64,000 nucleotides of DNA from Erythrobasidium yunnanense. Taxonomy: Eukaryota > Basidiomycota > Cystobasidiomycetes > Erythrobasidiales > Erythrobasidiaceae. The stretch is taken from NCBI GenBank assembly GCA_001600175.1, contig BCJC01000002.1:1060318-1124317 (forward strand), given 5' to 3'. A program made the translations under genes and the position numbers. The notes under the pieces were generated by a model. The model saw only the letters and a list, made by a program, of their open reading frames with translations. It ran no database searches and was not told the DNA's origin. Each line of letters starts with the position of its first letter. Positions within the stretch are counted from its first letter, which is position 1. Below, piece after piece: positions 35,345-43,632 of the stretch.

Positions 35345-36215
35345 ATGGGCAAGAAGGCAGCAGCGAGCACGATGTGCATCGTTCCAGACTATGTCAAAGA
35401 CAACAACTACACGCCCGGCGATAAGAAATGGGATAAATGCGCCATCAAAATGGTATGCGCGCGCTATAGTTCGCCGGCAAGATGGAGGTTGAGCTGAGAT
35501 CTTACGTGTTCAGTCCTACTTCCATGATATCTTTCGACAAGAGTTCCGCTGGATCTACGATAATGCAGACTGCTATGAGGAGAAGCGCGTCTCGTACCAA
35601 ACATACATGGCGCACGCTACGCAGTTCTACCAGCGTAGGTCGCAACCTCCAGAGTTCATACAGACCCCACGCAGACGGCTGTGTCAAGACGACCGTGGAG
35701 TCTTGCCCAATCCGCTCGCGGTAATATATGATTTTGAAGTCGAGGCTGACAATTTGGTTTACAGACCTAGGAGGACATCACGATATTGAAGAAACATATA
35801 TATTCCCATACCTCGCCCAACGGATGCCAGAGTTCAAGCAAGAAAGCGGCGAGCATGTCCAGCAACGTATTTTTCCCCATTCAATTTGTTTCCTTCTCGT
35901 GGCGTATCTGATTCTGTGGGTTACGATACAGATCGACAGATACACGACGGTCTAGACAAATATGAAGCATACATAGCAAGCTGTCGTAAAGATCCCAAGA
36001 AATTCGATGCTGGCAAGCTTCGGGACATCTTGGACACATTCGAGAAAGTCCTCTTCCAGCATCTCGACGAAGAGATCGATACTCTGAAAGGGGCCAATAT
36101 GCATAAGTAGTAAGCGCCCTTTAACTTCAGTTTTTGATAGATTCGACTGCTGATCTAGTATTGCGACCTTTTCAGCTGGACCTACGAGGAGATCTCTCGC
36201 ATACCTTTCCTGTAG
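35345..36215 (+). CDS. Hemerythrin HHE-domain protein, tandem copy 2
   Basis: Five exons: 35345-35452, 35514-35634, 35765-35866, 35932-36109, 36176-36215; 182 aa. Motifs SYFHDIFRQEFRWIYDNADC, HLGGHHDIEETYIFPYLAQR, HRQIHDGLDKYEAYI and QHLDEEIDTLKGANM align with copy 1 and keep all metal ligands. The N-terminus differs (MGKKAAASTMCIVPDYVKDN), as do all introns, so the pair is old enough for introns to have lost similarity. The first ATG in frame after the pyrimidine-rich leader was used as start. Confidence 0.9.
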
Positions 36216-36650
36216 GCGTGCCCCTACTCTGGTCTGGATCGATATCAGTGCATACGGAATTGCAGGACCTGGGATGCTCATGCATGCCGATCTTCCAGCT
36301 TAGTCCTCGACATTGTACAGCTGTACACGAGTAAGAGTCGCAGTAGCATTCATAGTAGTCATATAGAATCAGAAGCAGTACAGCATACATTCATCAATCA
36401 AGGTGCTGTGGCAAGGCTTGAGGAGAGAGATCCTGTGTTGCCAGCTGCCGGCTGGAGAAGAGGTTGCATTTTGCTGTCAGCAGTGCTCACTACAAGCTCA
36501 ATCCGCCTTCCATTGTCGACTATACCATGAATTGTTCTGCCGGGATAATGTCATCAATTTCGCGCTATCGTTTCGCCTTTGCTTCTTCTCCATCAACCAG
36601 GCTCTTCGTATCAATACTTACGTAAAGAATCTAGCACATATACATCGATC
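36216..36650. other. Intergenic, SOD1 promoter
   Basis: About 435 nt; no gene. C/T-rich leader before the SOD1 start. Confidence 0.5.
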
Positions 36651-37547
36651 ATGGTCTCCGCTATCGCAGTACTCAAGGGTGACTCCAAGGTAGAGCCCTG
36701 CTCCCGCAAAGCGACGATACGGAGAAGATCTTATAGCTTTTGTGCGCCTTTACAGGTCAGCGGCATCGTCAAGTTCAGCCAGCAAGACGAGAACAGCCCA
36801 GTCACCGTCTCTGGCGAAATCTCTGGCAACGACGCTAACGTGTGTAGACTGGACCTATGTCTGGTCGAGGTGCCTGGCTGATGATGTGCGCATTTCGTAC
36901 CAGGCCGAGCGTGGCTTCCACATCCAGTATGCAGGACATGCCTTGCAAGATAACTTCTGTGCTGAAGCCTCATTCTAGCCAATACGGTGACAACTCGAAC
37001 GGATGCACCAGGTGGGTATCGGCAGAAGCCCTTCTTCCTGCTGAAACTGCAGCTTACGTTTCTTGGGTCTCGCAGTGCTGGTCCCCACTTCAACGTATAT
37101 ACCTCTATATCACTTCATCATGCTTCGCGCTAATCTTACCCTCTTCCCACAGCCTACCGGCTCAAAGCACGGAGGTCCAGATGCCTCTGAGCGACACGTT
37201 GGAGATCTAGGGAACGTCAAGACTGACGGTAGCGGTGTTGTCAACCTCAACATCACCGACAAGCACATCTCGCTCTTCGGCAAAAACTCCATCATTGGAC
37301 GAACAGTTGTTATTCACGCCGGTACCGATGATCTCGGCAAGGGAGACAACGAGGAGACCTTCAAGACTGGTAACGCTGGAGGGTGAGCTTCTTCCACTCA
37401 CAAGGCTGTTCTAGATCAGAGTATGCTAATCTTGGTTCGCTTATCTTCCTCCGCCAGCCGAAACGCTTGTGGTACGTCTGATAGCGCATGACGTTTCAAA
37501 CATATGGCTGATGTATCGCTGCAGGTGTTATCGGACTCGCCGCCTAG
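36651..37547 (+). CDS. SOD1: Cu/Zn superoxide dismutase
   Basis: Eight exons: 36651-36689, 36756-36839, 36904-36926, 36979-37011, 37076-37094, 37153-37382, 37458-37471, 37525-37547; 154 aa, the usual SOD1 length. It converts superoxide to peroxide and oxygen in the cytosol and mitochondrial intermembrane space. All metal ligands are present: [54 protein letters not shown], and the C-terminal GNAGGRNACGVIGLAA with the disulfide Cys and the electrostatic-guidance Arg. Four exons are 23 nt or shorter, or nearly so (23, 19, 14 and 23 nt), which hides the gene from simple frame scans. Confidence 0.97.
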
Positions 37548-37779
37548 ACATCGAAATCCGGCCAGGGATAGGCAAGAATGGGCTAAAGTGCTTCGATTCG
37601 ACACTAGACTGTAGCGTAGCGCTTTTCTCATTCTGCTCAAGAATATAATGCAACGGCAAACAAGCTCAGATTTGCGGAGGCGCCTTTCAGGGACTGCTCT
37701 TCCACCTGACTACCCTTACCTTCATCTGCTAAGTGAACAAACAAAGTACTGTCTTCTGCTCCGGGGCCTTTCTAGTAAC

Positions 37780-38418
37780 TTATGTGACAGTCTCTGCAGA
37801 TCCCGCTCCTGCCGCTATCGCATCAGGCTGCCTCTCACTCCAAAAGCCTTTCCCATAGCTGACAACTATCTCCTGCCCTTTAGCTATGCCCTTCGCGCGC
37901 TTGTTAGCCTTTCCAGCAGGCAGTACATAGACTCCTGTCCCGATCTCCAAGCTGACTTTGCCTGATGGAAGCTTAACCTGTATCGCTATCTCCTTGAACT
38001 CGGCATTAGGTCCGCTTGCGCCTGTCCCGCGATAGTCATTGACGAAACGAGCTTCATTACCCATCTTGGTTGCGTCCACCCCTACGCCCGTGAAGCGATT
38101 CAAGGATAGATCATAGTCGGATGTAGGGTCTGCTTCTTCCCGACTATGCACCAGGCCGATATAGGGAAGGATGAACGATCCAGCTGGAAGATGCTGCGCT
38201 GCGAATAACCCATGCTGGCCGTGCGCTGGATGCGAAGGGTCTGAAATGGCCTGTATCTTGACGAGCCCGCAGACCTTTAAGGGCGTCACGACCGTCTCTA
38301 CGCCAGTAACGCTGGCATCGACTGCAAGCAAGCTTCTGTCTGAAGATAAGGCTGTCGAATACGCTGGTGCTGTCAAGTAGACAACGTCCGCTGGCCAGTT
38401 CTTGGGCTTCGAGGACAT
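37780..38418 (-). CDS. SET-domain protein (putative lysine methyltransferase)
   Basis: Single exon, 212 aa, from ATG 38418 (MSSKPKNWPADVVYL). The middle and C-terminal part fits a compact SET domain: HGLFAAQHLPAGSFILPYIG (start of the fold), DYDLSLNRF, MGNEARFVNDYRGTG (the RFxND-type AdoMet-binding motif), NAEFKE and IAKGQEIVVSYGKGFW (the GEEL.x.YG-type closing motif). Similar small SET proteins occur across fungi; the substrate is unknown. A CAG just before the ATG could be a splice acceptor, so an upstream exon is possible. A diverged copy of the first 57 codons lies at 40985-41195. Confidence 0.85.
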   Translation of the reverse strand: MSSKPKNWPADVVYLTAPAYSTALSSDRSLLAVDASVTGVETVVTPLKVCGLVKIQAISDPSHPAHGQHGLFAAQHLPAGSFILPYIGLVHSREEADPTSDYDLSLNRFTGVGVDATKMGNEARFVNDYRGTGASGPNAEFKEIAIQVKLPSGKVSLEIGTGVYVLPAGKANKRAKGIAKGQEIVVSYGKGFWSERQPDAIAAGAGSAETVT

Positions 38419-39360
38419 CCGGCGCTGCAGGACCAAGTCAGTCCAGTCGTTGCGACGACCCTATGGAAGCTCACAGCTATGGGTGTGCCAACCTCAACTG
38501 CGGAAGAAGCTGTTCATACTGCTGTCAAACGATTTACTGTTATAGAGAAGACGTAAACTCACGCTCCTCATGTTAGAGATTCAGTAGACCATAGCGCAAC
38601 ATAAAGATGAGCAGTACACACTCCTACAGACGTCCAGTGATGCACCTTTCTACCGTTCACCCCACGTTCGGCTTCACCAATGTCGCCAGCGACATTACCC
38701 GCGTAAAAGGTCGCACATACTGGGACGTAAAGCTACACGACTAGCACATCTCGATGCAGTAATTCGGAGTCAACATACATGCACTCAAGACGCGCAGCAG
38801 GCCCCCTCTGTACATGCATAGATGCTACAATACGCTGCGGAGACGATCGACAATATCGATGACTTTTCTCCCTGACTGCTACGGCCTTCGAGCATCTTGG
38901 CCTTGCGTTGTCCTACACGCTGATTAAGTCTAAAGCGGCCCATGGAGGAGTCGCAACACGCTTCGATGAGGGGCGCCTGCATCTGGGTCCCAGCGCTCAC
39001 GCAGCCCAAGGTGATCAAGTCGAAACGAACTCCTCCTGTACTTCCGTTTCATTTGGACATTCGCAACTTCTCACTCAGCAGACAAATCATCCAATCTCGA
39101 CCCGACCGGTTCACCGCGGCATTCACTGATGCCCCCTCGGCATCTTCGGATTTGTCCAATTTGGCATACATTATACGCGTTGACAAGAGATTGCCAAGTT
39201 TTCACCAAAGAGGCCCGCCGAAGAGTCCAGTTCCGCAAGCGGGGCCACCCGTAATTTTACGGGACTTCCCTCACTATGTATTTCGCCGCTCCGCTCTGTG
39301 TCTCTCTCTCTTCTTTCCTTTCTTACATATCCATTGAGATCCTCTCACCTTGGGATTACT
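38419..39360. promoter_or_regulatory. Long divergent intergenic region, SET gene / amidohydrolase
   Basis: About 940 nt, the longest gene-free stretch in the window. Open frames on both strands lack homology and splice partners. The 60 nt before the plus-strand start are C/T-rich. Nothing else is seen. Confidence 0.5.
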
Positions 39361-40740
39361 ATGAAAACATCCTCTTTCCCCGCTCTTGTCATCGCAGCTG
39401 CAGGTCTTACAGGAACAGCCATGGCAGCCCCAGCAGTACTCCAAGCTCGTCAAGACGCATCCTCCACGTCGTCATCTGCACCTGCCAAATTCACGCAGCG
39501 ATCCAACTCGTTGAATGCTACTCGTAGCTCATCCGATGAAGCCTCCCGCATCGCGCCTGCAGGCTCGGTATGTACAGGAGCTCCACACTTTTCAAAATGG
39601 GTTACGCTAATTCATCTTTAGAAGTGGGATACACATCACCACATATACGATATCGATGTTGGCCAAGACCCTAGACCCTTGCTACAGTTTCAAATGTGGG
39701 AAGGCCGCAAGTTCACTCCTGCTCCTGCCACGCTTTCGAGCTACCTCAGTCTCATGCATGAGATGTAAGTCTTGCTTATATGGCGGACTTTCTTCCAGGC
39801 TTACGCTCCTTGTCTTTAGCGGCATCGACTACGAAGGTCTGGCTCACAGCTTGACCTTTGGCGAGAACCAAATATCTCTCGAGTACTGTTACGAGTACTT
39901 CCAGGGCAAAGCTCGCTCTTTCGGGATCATTCAGCCAGAGAGCGTCACCGACGAGGAGATCACCCGCCTAAACGGCAAGGTGAGACTGAACGTATACGAG
40001 CCGCGCTAGTCGATATTGAATTCTTTGCTACTCCAGGGAGTGCGAGGGGTCCGCATCGACTACACAGCTTACAAGGCGAACACCAACGCGACCCTTCAGG
40101 CAGAGTTGATGAAGCTTCATGCCGACCGCATCAAGGACTTTGGCTGGAAGTGTGAAATCTACCACACCCACCCAGAGGTGAGCATGGCGTCGGCGATACA
40201 AACAAAAACCTGACTGACGCGCACAAATTCTCCTCTCAGTATTGGCCGGAGCATGTCGACACCGTCAAGAATCTCTCGACGCAGCTCGTCGCCGACCACT
40301 TTGCTGGTCTACGCACCAAGTCTCTTGCAAACTACCTCCAGAGGCAGGCGAACGAGACAGAGACCGACTTTGACCTTCAAACCCAGCCAGGATATGCTGC
40401 TGTCATTGAGCTCCTCCAGAGTGGCCAGCTTTGGGTCAAGCTGTCTGCCCCTTACAGAGTCTCCGAAGACCCTGGCTACGGCGATATGCAGCCACTCGTC
40501 CGGGCTCTTGTCGAAGCCAACCCTGATCGTGTTATCTACGGATCTGACTGGCCACATCCTCAGCCATTCCATCGCCGAGTTGCAAATCTATCTATTACAG
40601 ACATAGAAGAGGGAGTCGACTTTGACGATGCTGGCTGGGTTGCGTCCCTCAAGTCGTGGCTGTCGGATGAGGAGTGGACCAAGGTGATGATCACCAACCC
40701 TCGTGCATACTACAATATAACTTCAGAAGACGGATTCTAG
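39361..40740 (+). CDS. Secreted amidohydrolase (amidohydrolase-2 family, PDC-hydrolase-like)
   Basis: Five exons: 39361-39567, 39622-39764, 39820-39979, 40037-40177, 40240-40740; 383 aa. Signal peptide (MKTSSFPALVIAAAGLTGTA) and a Ser-rich linker, then the TIM-barrel metal-hydrolase pattern: KWDTHHHIYD (metal-binding His), GIIQPESV, GVRGVRIDYTAY, CEIYHTHPEYWPEHVDTVK, LVADHFAGLR, LWVKLSAPYRVSED and VIYGSDWPHPQPF (catalytic Asp). Best likeness is to 2-pyrone-4,6-dicarboxylate lactonase-like enzymes, which open lactone rings of aromatic breakdown products. Secretion is unusual for that group, so substrate is open. Confidence 0.87.
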
Positions 40741-41576
40741 TTATCTATATACACCGTTCTGCTGTCGAAGTATGCCAGTAAATTCAAGCAAGTGCCAAAA
40801 GAACGGCGAGAAAGTTTAGATACAGTAGCAGTGAGAGGTTCGGGCAATCAGTATATAGCTGTATGGTAGTCGTTCCATAGTCCGGTACTTCATCTTCGAA
40901 TCGGACGCCTTTTCTGCACTTGGCTTTGTCTCTTGCCTACCGATGCATCGCAATTTACCTGCAATTACAGCCTCCATATCGACGTTATTAGCACGTATGC
41001 TGCAGCCACATGCAGGGTCTCAGAAGCTCTGGATCTTGACGCGACTGCAAATCCTCAAGGGTGTCGGGACCGTCTCGACAGCAGCATTTGGGTCGGCGAC
41101 AAGCAAGCTTCTGTCTGAAGATAAGAGCGGCGAACACGCTGGGGCTGTCAAGTGGACGACTTCTGCTGGCCAGTTCTTGGGATTCGAAGACATCCACCCC
41201 TGACGTGCCTTCGCATAAGCTGGTCAACTCAAACTTCGCATTCATATGCCTTCGACCTACAACCGTCTTATTACCACCTCCTCCTGCGCTAGGCCGTCAT
41301 GTCGTACCGCTGCAAAGCGAGACTAACTACCCATGGGCCGCTTCAAATGACTTCGCTGGCTCCGAGATCTGGTCAACGAAGCCGCGTGTCATGCTCTTAA
41401 AGTAACTCGTTACTGATTGAGAGTCCATCTTGACATTGAGGCCCTATGTGCTTCGAGGTAAAAAGGGAGCCGCTGCAAAGTGCGATGCCTTTGTCGGCCG
41501 TTTACCTGCTGCTGGAGTCTCGCTGAGCTTGCTCTGCGGTCTATCAACTCGTCACAAAGCATACAAAGAATACAGG
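40741..41576. other. Intergenic, contains only the SET gene fragment
   Basis: Apart from the SET fragment at 40985-41195 nothing is supported. The open frame leading into the next gene has no ATG before 41577. Confidence 0.5.
40985..41195 (-). pseudogene. Truncated copy of the SET-domain gene 5' end
   Basis: Reading leftward from ATG 41193, 57 codons (MSSNPKNWPAEVVHLTAPA...) match the first 57 codons of the SET gene at 38418, then a TGA at 41020-41022 ends the frame. Weak DNA similarity continues a little further to about 40985. The SET core is missing. It lies between the amidohydrolase and the orphan pair, about 2.8 kb from its source, on the same strand. Too short to act as a methyltransferase; a remnant of partial duplication. 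Confidence 0.8.
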
Positions 41577-42356
41577 ATGCCAAGGCCCTTCCCTTGGCTA
41601 AATCGACGTTCGAAAGGCAACTACAACCGACCGACACCCCCTGTATCAGAGCGATCGCTCCAGCCAAAGAACGATTCAGTCTTCGACATAGACAGATCTG
41701 GCGAATCGAAGCCGTACAGACGATCAAGCAAGTCGTCTAGCATCGACAGTATGCAAAAAGGCGATCTGGCTGCGTTGGTCCAAGTCTCGAGCGTAGCGAG
41801 CAGCACTGCCTCGTCCGTCTCGCAGACTCCTATCGAGCGAGTGTGGGCCGAAGCCAAAGTCGTTCCCTTGCCTCCGAACGATCTCGGCAGTGGCACGCGA
41901 TCCTACACTCACACCAGGTCAATACCAGTGCTCGACATCACCTGGTCGGAATGGACGTCGAAAATGCCGCCACAAACGTACAAAGTCAACAAAGCGGGTC
42001 ATCAGAGCGTCCTGTGCAGCCTGGCTTTGAATCCAGTCCTCCGCGGCCAACTCCTGTACCCACAATGTCCAGACGGCCGACTGGGGTATAAAGCTGTCCC
42101 ATTATACCTGGTCGAAAATTATCCTCCTGGCTTCGGCGGTGGGCGTAAATCAGATACCGCTTATATATCTTGGATGGCTTATTTCGACGCTAACTATCCC
42201 GGATGGGACTGGACCAAACCCGATTGGCGGGGTCAGGAGTATATCTGCCTGCAGCGCAAACGTCTATACTCCAGTCTCGAGATATACGATCTTCGCTACG
42301 CCAAGTGGCGGACTAGAATCTCAATCTATGGATACAAGCTGCGTACAAAGCAGTAG
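41577..42356 (+). CDS. Orphan protein, tandem copy 1
   Basis: Single exon, 259 aa, intronless unlike most neighbours. The N-terminal 90 residues are basic and Ser-rich (RRSSKSSSIDS). The C-terminal half is conserved with copy 2: GTRSYTHTRSIPVLDITW, AVPLYLVENYPPG, YPGWDWTKPDWRGQEYI and DLRYAKWRTRISIYGYKLR. It is Trp/Tyr/Pro-rich with no signal peptide and no membrane helix. I do not recognise the family. First ATG in frame was used. Confidence 0.7.
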   Translation: MPRPFPWLNRRSKGNYNRPTPPVSERSLQPKNDSVFDIDRSGESKPYRRSSKSSSIDSMQKGDLAALVQVSSVASSTASSVSQTPIERVWAEAKVVPLPPNDLGSGTRSYTHTRSIPVLDITWSEWTSKMPPQTYKVNKAGHQSVLCSLALNPVLRGQLLYPQCPDGRLGYKAVPLYLVENYPPGFGGGRKSDTAYISWMAYFDANYPGWDWTKPDWRGQEYICLQRKRLYSSLEIYDLRYAKWRTRISIYGYKLRTKQ

Positions 42357-42562
42357 ACTGTTGTACGCTTCGAGCTTGTTTCCGCAGCTATCGATATTCT
42401 TCCACTAGTACTTAATATTCTGCGCGCACCGCCATAAAGACAATCCACCTTCCAATACCCTTTGTCCACTTCGAACGAAGGGGAATTCTGCATCATCATC
42501 GAGATACAGAGTACTCTTGGCTCCTGACGATCCAAGCATTACTTCTGACGATACCGCACACG

Positions 42563-43246
42563 ATGAGAACCTTCTTCGGTCGAAGGCAACGAGACCAAGA
42601 TTACGATGCTGTGCCTCAAGGGGACGCTGATCGTCCATCGTCAGGATCAGAGCGCACACCGTATGACTACTACTCGCATGCAGAAACGAAGATAAATAGG
42701 CGTGCGAGCAAGTCATCTAGCATATGCAGCACCGGCTCTGCTCGAACGAAACGCTCGTCAAGTATTGCCAGAAGCACAGCATCGTCTATCTCTGTAAACG
42801 CCATTGAAGCGGTACATGCGTCTCCTAAGCCGCAAGCTTTCCCGAAGCCAGACCTTGCAGCCGGCACACGTAATTATATCCACGACAAATCGATCCCTCT
42901 TCAAGCGATTACTTGGGTCAAATGGTCAAATACCACATCACTCTTCACCACAAAAGGCAACCGACAGCACGCACCGTGCTGCTTCGTGGTACAAGCATTC
43001 TTGCGCGGACAGGCTATGTTTCAGCAGCCAGCTACCGATCCTGACACAGTGGGCGGCTGCATGCCCCTCTCCTTGGTCGAGAATTTCGTATCTGGAAAGC
43101 GATCCATGTTTGACACTCCCGGCTCAACTTGGATGAAGTATTTCGACAAAGTCTACCCCGGATGGGACTGGGTCGAGCCAGATTGGCGCGGTCCAGAATA
43201 CATCGCTCATCAACAAAATCGTATATGTTCGGACTGGGAGATCTAA
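42563..43246 (+). CDS. Orphan protein, tandem copy 2 (early stop)
   Basis: Single exon, 227 aa. Same layout as copy 1: Ser-rich basic N-terminus, then GTRNYIHDKSIPLQAITW, YPGWDWVEPDWRGPEYIAH. The frame stops at TAA 43244-43246, exactly where copy 1 has TAC (Tyr) in EIYDLRY. The next 23 codons in the same frame still encode DLRYSKWGTRIQVYGYKLR and end at TAG 43316-43318. So this copy either lost its last 23 residues by one base change, or the stop is bypassed, or it is a sequencing error. Confidence 0.65.
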   Translation: MRTFFGRRQRDQDYDAVPQGDADRPSSGSERTPYDYYSHAETKINRRASKSSSICSTGSARTKRSSSIARSTASSISVNAIEAVHASPKPQAFPKPDLAAGTRNYIHDKSIPLQAITWVKWSNTTSLFTTKGNRQHAPCCFVVQAFLRGQAMFQQPATDPDTVGGCMPLSLVENFVSGKRSMFDTPGSTWMKYFDKVYPGWDWVEPDWRGPEYIAHQQNRICSDWEI

Positions 43247-43318
43247 GACTTGCGATACTCCAAATGGGGCACCAGAATCCAGGTCTATGGCTACAAGCTC
43301 CGCGTCAAGCAGCACTAG

Positions 43319-43632
43319 CAGGAAGCCCTTTCATGAAAGCAGCTTCGAGATGGGTTCCATGATGCAGACTGTTGTGACGTTCGACGACATGTACGAGAAA
43401 AGCGTATTGATTTCCAAAGAAGGCGGCTTCTCACCTCCCGAGCAAAGAGGCCACTATTTCTACCTGCTCCGATCCAGAGCTTACGCTATGCCTAGTCCAC
43501 CTCGAGTCGGTGTATGTCTCTGAGTTGTGATGCTTTGCTCTTGTCGCTGACCCGTATACGGTCCTGCTACAACAAAGAAGACCCAATATTGCTACACTAC
43601 AATGATTCCCACTTTTCTATTGTGCGCATCCT
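43319..43632. other. Convergent 3' intergenic region
   Basis: About 310 nt between orphan copy 2 and the ABC transporter. One open frame spans part of it but has no recognisable feature. Confidence 0.5.

Noticed and set aside
41430-41576. N-terminal extension of orphan copy 1
   Set aside because: No ATG in frame before 41577, and copy 2 starts at the matching place.
43287-43523. Possible small gene after orphan copy 2
   Set aside because: It overlaps the conserved tail of copy 2 in another frame, and has no recognisable motif or promoter spacing.
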